From NCBI GenBank assembly GCA_023897205.1, contig JAHWDD010000008.1:2170001-2234000 (forward strand): a DNA stretch of 64,000 bases. Direction: 5' to 3'. The notes beneath the pieces are model-generated. The model did not search any database, was not told the DNA's origin, and was given only the letters and a program-made list of their open reading frames with translations. The translations under genes were made by a program, and so were the position numbers. Numbering within the stretch: the first letter of the stretch is position 1; each line of letters begins with the position of its first letter. Of the stretch, positions 1 to 10,398 are shown in pieces. Source of the stretch: Exophiala sp. HKRS030 (taxonomy: Eukaryota; Ascomycota; Eurotiomycetes; Chaetothyriales; Herpotrichiellaceae).

Positions 1-344
1 TGTCCATCCATCCAAGATTGTCCCGACTCTCGAAATATACTTTGATTTTTCGTATCCACACCTCAGCAAGAATGTCCTGATGAAGCAATAATGATCAGTT
101 AGATGCGATAGTCTCGCAAGAATGAAGACATTGTCGCATCTAGACTTTCGAGACCATCATCGAATGATACTTTGGATAACGGCAATACAATTGGACTGGA
201 CTGAGAATTCGTTGCCCCAGAGGTATAAAGTCATGAAGACACACCTCGAGGTTATGCCAAAATCAAACAACAGTCTTCATCATTTCTTATCTCCAATATC
301 GTCTTCTATTCCCTTTCCACCAGATCTTGATTCAAAAGCCCAAT
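1..344. other. left-edge non-coding stretch
   Basis: No convincing gene is seen. It ends at the ATG of the dehydrogenase gene and should hold its promoter and 5' leader. A short open frame from 122 overlaps the start of that gene in another frame and has no recognisable protein character. Confidence 0.5.
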
Positions 345-1517
345 ATGCCCAACCAAACAGGATTTGTTGCCATTGTTGGTGTGGGGTTCGTCGGTGAATC
401 TCTCCTCAAAGAGTTCAGCTCAGTCCACCCTACCATTGGCTTTGATATCTCGGAGAAACGTATCTCAGAGCTTAGAGACTCGTATGCCGGCAACAAGCAG
501 GTTCTTCTGACCTCTGATGAGGCAATGCTCGATGAAGCACAGCACTTTTTGATATCAGTGCCTACTCTTCTAAAGGCAGATCATTCAGTCGATTTTTCCC
601 ATCTCAAATCAGCCTTGTCGACTGTCTTCCGACATGCAAAGCCTGGCAATACCATTGTCATTGAAAGCAGTGTCTCGGTGGGCACAACGCGTCAGCTCTT
701 TCAAGCCACAGGGAACAAGTTCCACTGCGGTATGTCTCCAGAAAGAGTCGATCCAGGACGCAAGTTCCCTGCTGCACACGACATTCCCAAAATCATCTCA
801 GGCCTGACCCCAGAGTCACTGGATATCATCAAGACTCTATACTCATCAGTCTTCCACCATGTCGTCCCAGTCTCAACTCCCGAGGTTGCAGAGATGACTA
901 AACTCTTTGAGAATTGCTATCGCATGATCAATATCGCATATGTCAATGAAATTAGCGACGCCTGCCGAGAATTGGGCATGGATCCTAATGAGGTTATTGA
1001 CGCTGCGTCAACTAAGCCCTATGGCTATCAAGCCTTTCGACCAGGCATGGGTGTTGGTGGTCATTGTATCCCAGTGAATCCCTCATACCTCTTCGCAACA
1101 TGCCCATCGCTACCTGTCTTGGAGAAATCAACTACCTTGATGAGAAATCGGCCTATCATGCTTGCACGGAAGTTATATGACACATGTGTCTCTACTGCAC
1201 TGGCATCAAGCAACATGGCACCACGTGTTTTGGTCGTCGGTGTTGGCTTCAAGCCTGGACAATCAGTGCTGTCAAATTCACCGGGCATTGACTTTGCCAA
1301 AGAGCTGTCACGCCTTAGTTGTGACAGGTTGGCATTCTACGATCCTCTAGTCCAACAATCAGCCATTCCATGGATGGAGAAGCTTGAGACAGATGGCTTC
1401 AGTTCCGAGGAGATTGCGGCTGACTTCGACCTGGTTGCTATCTGCTCTCGACAGCACGGAGTGGACTGGGATGTCCTAAGTGGGCTCCCGGCTGACATGG
1501 TCTGGTCCTACGACTAG
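345..1517 (+). CDS. nucleotide-sugar dehydrogenase (UDP-glucose/UDP-HexNAc 6-dehydrogenase family)
   Basis: A 390-residue single-exon protein of the UDP-glucose/GDP-mannose dehydrogenase family, which oxidises the C6 hydroxyl of an NDP-sugar to a uronic acid with two NAD+. Seen: N-terminal Rossmann loop GVGFVG, SPERVDPG, a central helix KLFENCYRMINIAYVNEI, the active-site motif GGHCIPVNP with the catalytic Cys at residue 241, and a C-terminal GVGFKPG Rossmann segment. The STKPYG...GMGVGGHC context resembles the WecC/WbpA/TviB branch (UDP-HexNAc dehydrogenases) more than classical UDP-glucose dehydrogenase, so the substrate is uncertain. The frame extends upstream only through a TTG codon; the first ATG is 345. 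It lies about 1.7 kb upstream of, and on the same strand as, a GT2 synthase, so supply of a uronic-acid donor to that enzyme is a plausible inference. Confidence 0.88.
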   Translation: MPNQTGFVAIVGVGFVGESLLKEFSSVHPTIGFDISEKRISELRDSYAGNKQVLLTSDEAMLDEAQHFLISVPTLLKADHSVDFSHLKSALSTVFRHAKPGNTIVIESSVSVGTTRQLFQATGNKFHCGMSPERVDPGRKFPAAHDIPKIISGLTPESLDIIKTLYSSVFHHVVPVSTPEVAEMTKLFENCYRMINIAYVNEISDACRELGMDPNEVIDAASTKPYGYQAFRPGMGVGGHCIPVNPSYLFATCPSLPVLEKSTTLMRNRPIMLARKLYDTCVSTALASSNMAPRVLVVGVGFKPGQSVLSNSPGIDFAKELSRLSCDRLAFYDPLVQQSAIPWMEKLETDGFSSEEIAADFDLVAICSRQHGVDWDVLSGLPADMVWSYD

Positions 1518-3262
1518 GCAAAATTATGTAAATGCGGATTTGGTTGACAGGATGGGAATGTGCAGCTATGGGATACCAAAATAAAGTCTCACTTGGACCG
1601 AGTTCGACTTTACCACGGCGTTTGATGTCAGAGGCGTTTTTGGGAATGGGATGTTTTATGAATATCAAGATACTTCACAAAGTATGAATAGCTAAGTTCA
1701 AGCTAGACCTTTTATAGCAAAATGACATTACCAATCAAAGGAATGTACCATCAAAGTGATCATTCAAGTCATATTTCTTTACCGATACTGTTCTTGTTGT
1801 TTGGCAGTGGTGCAGATCACGAGTGACTCCCAGAGCAGGATTCGTACGTGATCAATACACTTGGGCCGAAGAAGCAGCCCTTCAGACCATCGAGAGCGCA
1901 CAATGACCAATGGAGAGCCTGGACGGAGACAGATTGCTTGGGCTAGCAGCTGCACAAAGAACGTGCATTACCATGGTTTTTCTGTTAGTCACTGCATGTC
2001 ACTGTTATACAGTTGTGGAGTGGGCACGTGCCTGTCTTACAATGCTTTCTCCACAGACGACATACGTCCGGATCATTTCTAGGCTCTTCCACCTCTGATG
2101 TCTACGGGTAATCTTGCACACCTTGAGAGGTTACCCACCACATCACCTCCAGACTCTTCTTCGCCTTCCTTCTTCAACCAATATTTCCAAGGCCGTGCCT
2201 CGGGTCTACATCAATTACTGGAAGTGGTAGTTCGGCCATCAACACGAAGGACCAACGTTATGGACCTGACCAACTTGGTCGATTCAGATATCTCTCCGAG
2301 ACGAGCAGATGAAGATCATGGCTGCACCTTGAAAATCTAATCTCAAACTTACACAAATAAACAAGATCGGCGCCGATACACCAAAGTTCGTAGGTTCCGA
2401 ACCTTGATTCAAGCCCTCAGCCTTGCAGTTCGTGTCCGTACGGATTAGTGTTCACAGTCGACCTCACCAGTTCTGTTTTTGGGGACACTGGCCAGACGTT
2501 CGCGTTGATCACCCGCTTCACTAGAGCGGGTTTTCCATATCCCACAGCCACTTCTGTCATATCATAGCGTTGGCCGCTATTGATTTGCCTCTTTTTACCT
2601 GGGCTGCAACCGACGGACCGTGCTCATCATGACAACGGTCCAGACCTCGAGACGGGGAACCCCGTCGGCCTTAGCATGACTATCCGTATATTGATAATGC
2701 TGGGTTTGCATTCCTCAGAACTATCTGTGCGTATGTCTGAGCTTTTCTTGAACACCAAACTTCGCTCTGGTAATTGTGCACGGCATCGAGAGGCCGTACA
2801 CAATGACACTGCCCATGGCAACCATCCTATGGTCCTCGATACCACCTCTTGAGTTGCACCGCGATGGTTCCGATCGCTGTGAACGAGTGGCTGGAAAACT
2901 AGGAATCTGATTTTTGATTTTGCCAACGATACTGATGAGGATTTTCTCGGATCTGACCTTCTATGTCGCTTGCGAATTCATCTAGTCGCTGGAGTCCATC
3001 GAAGCAAACCATTCAGTCCCACCCCCCCCCCCCCCCTCCTCTTCCCACCCTTACCACCAAAAGTGAGACCCAACATCGACCGTTGAACTCTTGGATATCT
3101 TCTCAAACTCATCATATTCTCTCGTGTCATGTCTCAATCAAAGACAGAAACTCAACAATACCCGAGTTTTTATGCATCAAAAGTTTTGTATGCTGATTTT
3201 TACCAAGGAGTGACTTTAAAATCTACTGAATCAAGTCGGCGTACTGTCGTAGATCAAAATCG
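1518..3262. other. intergenic region upstream of the GT2 synthase
   Basis: No gene is supported; several open frames of 60-100 codons have no recognisable features. It contains an uninterrupted C tract at 3022-3036 in the likely 5' leader or promoter of the downstream synthase gene. Confidence 0.5.
3022..3036 (+). repeat. poly-C tract (15 C)
   Basis: An uninterrupted run of fifteen C about 230 bases before the ATG of the GT2 synthase, followed by a CT-rich stretch. It may be a pyrimidine-rich promoter or leader element. Its true length is doubtful given the evidence for under-called G/C runs elsewhere in this window. Confidence 0.85.
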
Positions 3263-6228
3263 ATGTCCTCGCCCAATCTTCACGGAAACTATTTCCATAG
3301 TAGACGACAATCATCACTTGAATCAACAGCACTATCGCTCCAGTCCGTCGATCATGATGTCGCCCGCGCTCAGCGACAACGGGATGAAGACCCTGTCTTC
3401 TCGTTCGAGACGACTCCCCGTGACGGCGTCACGGAGGCCAAATCCACAGAAAAGGGACATGCCATCAGCATCCAGTCGCAATCACCATCACAAAGCAGGA
3501 GGGAAAGCACTGTCAGAAAGTCAGATGACATCTTCCCACTCTCAGTATCGCAGCCAGGGACCGAATTTCGCCCAGCCTTCCGAGATCCATTCGACGAAAA
3601 CTACTCAATGCTACCAACGATGTCAAACAGAGCAAGCAGCGATGTGTACAGGAAATCAAGTTATCCACCACCGACAGGTACAAGAGAAATTACAGCACAT
3701 CAACCAGCCAGGAATTTCTCGCGTCCATCGTACGCTCCTTGTAACGAGAAACTCGTCCGGATCCCCGATCCTAGTCGTTTCCCGCGGATCGAGGAGGCGG
3801 CTCGGCGACCGTCATTGTTGCTGAGGCGAAAGTCTTCGGCTTTGAGCGTCCAGAGTCAGTATCCTCAAATTGCGGATCCTAAAGATCCTGCGAGAAGACT
3901 ATCGTCTCGAAATCTCTTTACTCAGAGGACGGTTTTCTTTGGCACCATCATTTTACTCAACATCACCTGTCTGACCGTGGCTTTGGCAGTCGGTACTGGT
4001 CTATGGGTCTTTATCTTCATCCTGATAATTAAGAGTAAAGATGTACTTTCCTCACTCCTGGCCCAATCTGTATGGTGGGAGAGTCGATCTATCACTGGTT
4101 TAAGCCACGAGCTGAGGTACCCCAAAAGTGGATCCTATCATTGATCCCGGCATATTCGGAGACCGAGGAACAGATTGTCAAGTGCATTTTCTCACTACGT
4201 GACAACGGAACTGCTCCTCACAAACAACTCATGTGTGTGCTCCTTGATGGCAAACCGCGGGACATCCAATCAAAGTTTACTGAACATATTGCTTCAATTG
4301 AAAGACCTTATGTGTCATTCAAACACAAGAAAGGTGAATTGATGATCCATATTGGCTTCCTCGAGGACATACCAGTCATCGTGATTGAGAAGAAAAGGAA
4401 TGCCGGCAAGAAAGATTCTCTGATCCTTGGCCACGACCTATTCAACTATCCACGACAGAATGTTCCTCTATACACAAAACTCCTGCGTGAAGAGATCTGG
4501 GAATCCGTACTACCAGATCTTCTCGACGGAGAAAACTTCAAAGGCTTTGACATGATCTTTTGCACCGACGCTGATTCTATCATCCACAAAGGCGCGCTCG
4601 CTTCATTGACCAATGCCCTTGCGCGAGATGAAAACTCAATCGCCGCGTGCGGTCTTGTCTTGGTCGAACTTGAACCAGGATTCGAATGGTCAGTTTGGAA
4701 TCTTTACCAACAATTTCAATACTCCTTTGGACAATATGTTCGTCGTCGAGCAGAGCATTTTTGGGGCAAAGTGACCTGCCTTCCTGGTTGCATTACTATG
4801 ATTCGAGTCCGTCCTGAATGTGCCGGGGCAATTGAAAAGTATGCTGAAGCCGTTACAAGCTTACCTGTCATCAAACACCAAGTGCAATATTTGGGTACTG
4901 ATCGACGTTTGACATACTCGCTGCTCTCCCAAGACAAGAAGCTCACTACCTTGTTCGTGCCCGAAGCCGTTAGCGAGACAGTTGCACCACAATCCTTGAA
5001 ACATTATCTCAGTCAACGACGCCGCTGGGGTTCTAATGCATACTTCAACAATTACTTTTACATGACCGGCACCAACATGATCTGGATCACACGTCTGGCG
5101 GCTTTTGTCGATATCCTCCGTCTAAGTATGGTGTACTACCGCTTCGCCAATACGATCATGCTGTTTTACAATATTGGAATCATGGCTTCTCGGGGTACGT
5201 TCAATGTCGTTCAGATTGTGCCATTGCTGGCCGTTAGTCAGATCCCAACTTTGTGGTATGCAATAAACGTGATCATAGTGAAGGAATTAAGAGTACGCGC
5301 CCACAAACTCGTACTAGGGGCCATCATCAACAAGTTCATCGCGCCTTTCATCTCCATGACTGTGTTCTACAATGTTGCGAAGAACGTCGGGAGCCAAGGT
5401 AAGGCTTTTCATCAAGTTGCCACTTATCCAGAAGTTGCTGACACTATCATTCTAGTTTGGGGTATCTCTGGCATCACCGCTACAACTGCTACTGCTGCAA
5501 CCGCTGCCGCCGCCGCAACTACCGCCGCCAATGCTGCAGCTACAGCTGCTGCCGCTGCCGCCGCGGCGGCCGCTGCCGTCACTGCCACCATCAATGCCGC
5601 TACTGCCACTGCCGGCATGGCGAATAGCCCTCTACTACCATTATACAACGAACCTGGCACGACGGTACCACTTGACGAGGTCGTAGTTGAGGGCCAGGAG
5701 GATGAAATTACGCCCGTTGCACGATCGCGTGAAGAGTCCCTGTCATCTCAGCCCTGGCATAGAGGGTCAGTCTCATCGCAATATAATCACCGAGGGTCAG
5801 TCTCATCACAACAACACCGCCGAGGATCGTTCTCGTCACAGCCCTTGCGTAGAGATTCGGTCTCAGTACAACCTTTGCGTAGAGCATCTATCGCATCACT
5901 ACCAGCCGCCGACCTCCTCGCATTGCGCACATCCATCTCCGAAGCTAGCACCGCTGTACTGCACAGAGGTTCTATCTCATCACTGTCTCCCGCCGATCTC
6001 CGCGCGATACGTGCATCTATCTCAGCTGCCAGCGCGGCGGCTGATGCCGCGGCAAGCGCTGCTGCCACGGCCGCCGAGGCCGCCAATACTGCTACGGATG
6101 CCGCTGCTGCTGCTACTGTCGCGGTCGCTGCCACTGCGAGTAGCACCGGCACTGATCCTGACTTGCTGCAGAACGAACAATTCATGGCACGACCGCCTCC
6201 TGCCGAATCTCGCCGAATCTGGAGATGA
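3263..6228 (+). CDS. GT2 synthase, chitin/hyaluronan synthase-like, with Ser/Ala-rich tail (one apparent frameshift)
   Basis: A large membrane glycosyltransferase of family 2 that should build a processive beta-linked polysaccharide at the plasma membrane. The N-terminal ~220 residues are basic and Ser-rich; a hydrophobic segment around 3940-4030 gives one or two TM helices. The catalytic part shows SLIPAYSETEEQ, KRNAGKKDS, FCTDADS (metal-binding D-x-D type), GKVTCLPGCITMIR and the processivity motif QRRRW, then further TM segments. The tail carries an Ala-rich tract and RRxS repeats. The frame changes at 4077-4079 (GGG): one extra G gives SVWWGESIYHWF and a continuous 988-residue protein. 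A GT-AG intron at 4035-4081 would also bridge the frames but has a weak GAG acceptor and would remove plausible coding sequence. Chitin versus hyaluronan-like product cannot be decided. Confidence 0.85.
5464..5623 (+). repeat. GCN-rich alanine low-complexity tract
   Basis: In-frame run of GCN codons with ACN and AAT encoding an Ala/Thr-rich segment directly after the last membrane-associated part of the GT2 synthase. A second Ala-rich block lies at about 6025-6140. Both also read as long open frames on the reverse strand, which are shadows. Confidence 0.8.
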
Positions 6229-6534
6229 GAAATCTTTTCGTTACAACAGCGTGATGAAAGAGGCTGCCACTTCACTGTCAATGTAATGCTAGGAGTAGAT
6301 ATTCATTTTCTGCATGTTCAGAGTCTGGCGCATAATAAAAAAAGTCTCGCTCATAAATGAATGATTCTGAGTTGCATGGTTCTTAATCCTAAGCTTTTGC
6401 TCGATTCCTCGATAGTCACATCTAGCTGCCAGCTCGATTTTTCGAACAGCGCTCAACGCTGTGGCTCAGGCTGGTACCAACAACGCCTTCCTGTACATAT
6501 ACTTGATATTCAACCACATATATCATGCTTTCGT
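6229..6534. other. convergent intergenic gap
   Basis: About 300 bases between the 3' ends of the GT2 synthase (+) and the PEX4-like gene (-). It should hold both polyadenylation regions, for example an AATAAA-like AT-rich stretch near 6330-6345. No gene is seen. Confidence 0.5.
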
Positions 6535-7344
6535 CTACTCGCCCAACTTCCCTCCACTCCCCTTGAACTTCTCACTGATAAACCCGGCCTTCCCTTCGCC
6601 AGCCCACCTCTTCTCGCCAGTCCAGAACCTAACCAGCCCCTCGGCGGCAATCTCATCACCCTCACGGTATAAATTGGCGATATCGACATTCAACGGCGAA
6701 TCCAGGCCAGGCGCACTCAGCAACTGCTGGATGGCCGACACCGTCGTGCCAAGGTTATACGCGGCACTCCAATGCTCCCCGGACAACAGCGTCAGGCAGA
6801 TCTCGCCCGTGCCGAAGTGCACGTTCGGGTGGCAGATAGGGGTGGAGAAGATGATCTTGGGCGGTGCCTTCGGGTAGTTTGGCGGGACGGTGATGGTTAG
6901 AAGCCATAGCCCGCCGTGGTATGGTGAAGTGGCATCCCGTGGTCCCTTGAGCACCGCTTCCCAGTGGAATAAGTCCGACTCGTCGGCGGGGCCGAGATGG
7001 AGGACGGACTCGGGCGGTGAGGTTTGCAGTGATTGAAGTTCGTGCGTGAGGCGTTTGAGCGCAGACTTGCCGCTGCCGCCGCTGCCGGCTGTATTGGTGG
7101 ATGATGACGAGAGCATGGAGGAACGGGAGGCCGCGGTGCGGACGCTAGATGAAGAAGGTCGGTGTGAAGGACGAGCAGAAGGAGGAGGAGGGGGAATGAA
7201 TCTGACTGTTCTCGGTCGGACGAGTGATGTGATCCTGTTGACTAGGGAGTTCCGTCTGTAAAGTTCACTGGGTGGAGAGGTATGGCGGAATCGGGTTCTG
7301 GCACGGCCTTGACTTGCGCTGGAGAAGCGGGCTTTCTCAGGCAT
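6535..7344 (-). CDS. PEX4: ubiquitin-conjugating enzyme E2, peroxin-4-like
   Basis: An E2 enzyme. Residues ~95-269 form a UBC fold with the HPN motif (residues 172-174) and catalytic Cys183 in GEICLTLLSGEHWS. The pattern PLNVDIANLYREGD...GLVRFWTGE matches fungal peroxin-4, which monoubiquitinates the PTS1 receptor Pex5 (and PTS2 co-receptors) for export from the peroxisome membrane. The first ATG (7344) gives 269 residues with an Arg/Ser/Pro-rich extension of roughly 75 residues that is unusual for Pex4 (normally about 165-190). The next in-frame ATG, at 7116, gives 193 residues, close to the family norm, and may be the true start. Single exon, no frame lesion. Confidence 0.85.
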   Translation of the reverse strand: MPEKARFSSASQGRARTRFRHTSPPSELYRRNSLVNRITSLVRPRTVRFIPPPPPSARPSHRPSSSSVRTAASRSSMLSSSSTNTAGSGGSGKSALKRLTHELQSLQTSPPESVLHLGPADESDLFHWEAVLKGPRDATSPYHGGLWLLTITVPPNYPKAPPKIIFSTPICHPNVHFGTGEICLTLLSGEHWSAAYNLGTTVSAIQQLLSAPGLDSPLNVDIANLYREGDEIAAEGLVRFWTGEKRWAGEGKAGFISEKFKGSGGKLGE

Positions 7345-8264
7345 GCAGTATTAATATCTTTGAGGTGGTAGTGTCATGCTTTTTGGAAGTTGCAGTTTGG
7401 GTGTCTGAGTTGTTAGACCTTTGAGCTGTGGGGCGAGGCTGGGTGGGCTGGCTGGCCTGCTGGTGTGTTGTGTCGTGTGTTGTTGACGTCGGAGTTTAGT
7501 TAAATATTAGAGTTGGCCGACCCCCAGCCTTGGGATGAGCTTACAGATCGCGTTAGCCCAAGCCTTGTACGCCTCGGCTTCAATTACCATGGTACAGTAC
7601 AGTAGTAGTGTGATGAACGCTCTACAAACAATGAGGCTCATGCGTCAGACTAAGCACCGAGGAGAACGGGAAGTCAGCTTGAAAAGACTTTTTCGGAGTC
7701 TATGGCACGATTGAGAACTTGAATTTGGGCTCTGGTGAGACATCCGTCTCTCGCATCGTAATTGCCTGGACTGAGAAGAATCACGCTGTGTAAATGATCA
7801 TGGAGATGTAATTAGTGCATTCAAATCTTTGCGGAAGATTCCATTTCGCCAAAGGTTCGAAATACTAGACCGGCGCCTTTGTCTGGACGCTGAGGAAGAG
7901 ATGCGATGGGGTGCCCATGAATCCTTACCTACCGTGCCTACCTATCGATGCACCGTGAAGACTTCGTGCATGTCTTCTCCAAATCTCCCCAGTCCCGCAC
8001 ACGCGAAGGACGATCTCTGCTTAAGCTTTCCAGGGGTAGATCGAGCACTTTCAGCACGCTAAAGAAAACGTTCCAGGCCCTTACTCTTTAGTAAGTTAGG
8101 CGTGGCCAATCCCCATCGCCGCAATGAAACTTATCGTGTCCAAGTCCTCATCGCGACATTTGATGTCCAAACCCTAGGAAGAACCATTTGGGCGACACCA
8201 GAGTAGTTCGCAACTTAGCGGAGCGCCTTCTAGACTCTCGACATTCTGTCCCACCGACCTCGAG
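7345..8264. other. divergent promoter region PEX4/NTH1
   Basis: About 0.9 kb between two divergently transcribed genes, probably containing both promoters. A short frame at 7829-8062 shows no protein-family signal. No RNA gene or repeat was recognised. Confidence 0.5.
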
Positions 8265-9668
8265 ATGCGTACCTCCAAAATCTCCCAAGAAACAACCCGC
8301 ATCTTCTCTGCAATCTCGCCCAATACTCTCGGCACGAGTCGATCCACACGAAGCGCGAAGAGGATAGCCAGTTTCGCTTTGGGCTACAATGGCGAAGTCG
8401 AAGTCAAAGAAGAGACGGACGTGTCATTCACCGACCGAGATAGCGCGGTACTGAGCCACACGCCAGACATTGAAGATGTGCTTCCACCAGAGACTGCCAT
8501 TCGGCAGAATAGAAAGAGGAAGTTAGGTTCCGCCGGTCCAGAACCGGGTTTGGTAGAATCTACAACACAGATCAAGTCGGAGATAAAGGTGGAAGACGGC
8601 ACAAGAGCGATGAGTTCTACTATCACTAGAAACGTGCGAAGAACCCCTCGATCTGTCCGAGTCAAGAGCGAGCCCGATCAGGACCAAGAAGAACTTGCTA
8701 TCGACAACGACAAGGCGACATCAGCGACCGCCTCTCCAGGTAGACCGAGATCCAAGGCTCGACCCAAGATTCCCGCTCGCCGTGCAATCTCCCCTTCGAC
8801 AGGCGAGACCAAGGTCACCCCTCCGTCGAACTGGTCCGAGATATACTCGATCGTGCAGGCCATGCGCGAACGCAACCCCACCGCTCCCGTCGACACTATG
8901 GGATGCGAAGATCTGTACTGGCGCAGCGCACCAGACAAGGAGAAACGCTACCACACGCTCACCGCGCTGATGTTATCATCCCAGACCAAAGACACCGTCA
9001 CCGCAGCCGCAATGCAGAGACTACACACAGAACTGGTCCTGCTTGACAACCCCAAAGACCAAGACCAAGACCTCGAGAAGTCTCCATCGACACTGACAAT
9101 CGACAACATCATCTCCGCGACGCCAACACATCTCGACAACCTAATATCCAAAGTCGGCTTCCACAACAACAAGACACGATTCATCAAAGCCACGGCGCTC
9201 ATCCTCCGCGACAACTTCAACTCCGACATCCCATCCACCATCTCCGAACTGACATCGCTGCCGGGCGTGGGACCGAAAATGGCATACCTCTGCATGTCTG
9301 CGGCGTGGGGCATCGACCAGGGCATCGGCGTCGACGTGCACGTGCACCGCATCACGAACCTGTGGGGGTGGCACAAGACCAAAAACCCCGAAGAGACGAG
9401 AGTCATGCTGCAAGCTTGGCTGCCCAAGGATAAATGGCACCACATCAACAAGATGCTGGTCGGGCTCGGTCAGACCGTCTGTCTGCCGGTCGGCAGGAGG
9501 TGTGGCGAGTGTGATCTGAGTGGCACCGGGCTGTGTAAGGCTGAGGTCAGGGGCTGGAAGCCGAAACCTAAATCGCCCGTCAAGGCGAGGCTGAAGGTTG
9601 AGATGGAGGTGGAACCAGATCCCGAGCTGGAGAATCTGCTTGTGAAGAAGGAAGAGGACAATAATTAG
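8265..9668 (+). CDS. NTH1: endonuclease III homologue, bifunctional DNA glycosylase/AP lyase
   Basis: A 467-residue single-exon protein. The first ~185 residues are basic and low in complexity, and probably carry nuclear and/or mitochondrial targeting. Residues ~190-430 form the HhH-GPD domain: SSQTKD near 238-243, the helix-hairpin-helix LPGVGPKMA with the predicted Schiff-base Lys338, and the catalytic Asp357 in GVDVHVHRITNLW. A [4Fe-4S] loop has Cys406, 413, 416 and 424 (C-x6-C-x2-C-x7-C); the last spacing is longer than the x5 of bacterial Nth, as remembered for fungal Ntg proteins. It removes oxidised pyrimidines and cuts the abasic site by beta-elimination in base excision repair. Confidence 0.93.
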   Translation: MRTSKISQETTRIFSAISPNTLGTSRSTRSAKRIASFALGYNGEVEVKEETDVSFTDRDSAVLSHTPDIEDVLPPETAIRQNRKRKLGSAGPEPGLVESTTQIKSEIKVEDGTRAMSSTITRNVRRTPRSVRVKSEPDQDQEELAIDNDKATSATASPGRPRSKARPKIPARRAISPSTGETKVTPPSNWSEIYSIVQAMRERNPTAPVDTMGCEDLYWRSAPDKEKRYHTLTALMLSSQTKDTVTAAAMQRLHTELVLLDNPKDQDQDLEKSPSTLTIDNIISATPTHLDNLISKVGFHNNKTRFIKATALILRDNFNSDIPSTISELTSLPGVGPKMAYLCMSAAWGIDQGIGVDVHVHRITNLWGWHKTKNPEETRVMLQAWLPKDKWHHINKMLVGLGQTVCLPVGRRCGECDLSGTGLCKAEVRGWKPKPKSPVKARLKVEMEVEPDPELENLLVKKEEDNN

Positions 9669-10398
9669 GTAGTTCTGACTGTCCCATATACAGACCATAT
9701 GTACACTAATTACATGCTCACTATGACTTGTCGAATACATCCTGTCAGCGCTCTATTTATCTGTGGTGATAGCCCGAATGTATAGAAACGCAAGATACGA
9801 AGAGATCCAAATGCAACAGGAATGCTGGATTTCCAGCGACCGATTTCTCGGCCGAAGACGCTCTTACCCTGTAGCAGCAAGCAGATCTGTTTGTATGTTC
9901 GTAATGGAGATCGACTTTGCATTGTGACAGGACCAAAACATATCCCTTTGTCCCCCCTCCTCTCACGCTCTCACTCTCTCCGCTGTATTCGTGGTACTCC
10001 TTGCAACGCAACATAAAACCGGTGAAAGTGCCCGAATCTCTGCTTTTGCACCAGTAGGAAAGTCGCTAAATGAAATCTATGCCGTGCTGAATCTAATGAT
10101 GTGATATACAATGACAGCAGCGCCACGCTAATCGACACCGGAATATTTCCCGGGGTTTGAGAATGGTGAGACCCGAACGTCGAGTCGAAGGACGATGGCT
10201 GGGGGTACGATGGACGCTGGCTGGAAGGAGATAAGTAGATCCACTATTGAACCGTTTCGATGCTCGACTGTTGCAGCGAAGAGGGGTTGTGGTTTTGTTT
10301 GCCCGAGTTCGTGGTTAAGTGGTTTCGACGAGATCGTTGTGGATTCATCAAGAGTGGCGACTTTGATCTTTCTAATTCGTAGCACAGACTGCGTTAGC
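9669..10398. other. convergent intergenic region
   Basis: Lies between the 3' ends of NTH1 (+) and the pepsin-fold membrane protein (-). An 85-codon reverse frame at 10128-10385 could be reached from the upstream gene by using a different 3' acceptor, but it shows no family resemblance. No RNA gene or repeat was recognised. Confidence 0.45.

Noticed and set aside
4035..4081. GT-AG intron joining the two frames of the GT2 synthase
   Set aside because: Phase fits and a CTCAC branch-like site exists, but the acceptor is GAG, and the intron would remove sequence that reads as protein (SKDVLSSLLAQSV). One missing G in GGG explains the break more simply and matches twelve other sites. Not fully excluded.
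5424..6281. Ala/Val-rich proteins on the reverse strand opposite the GT2 tail
   Set aside because: Antisense shadows of GCN repeats, which are free of stops in several frames.
7829..8062. Small gene upstream of NTH1
   Set aside because: 77 codons with no features, located in a divergent promoter region.
10128..10385. Extra 85-codon 3' exon of the pepsin-fold gene
   Set aside because: Reachable through a later acceptor, but the TTCTTAG acceptor at 10411 is much better and the sequence is not protein-like for a cytosolic tail of this family.
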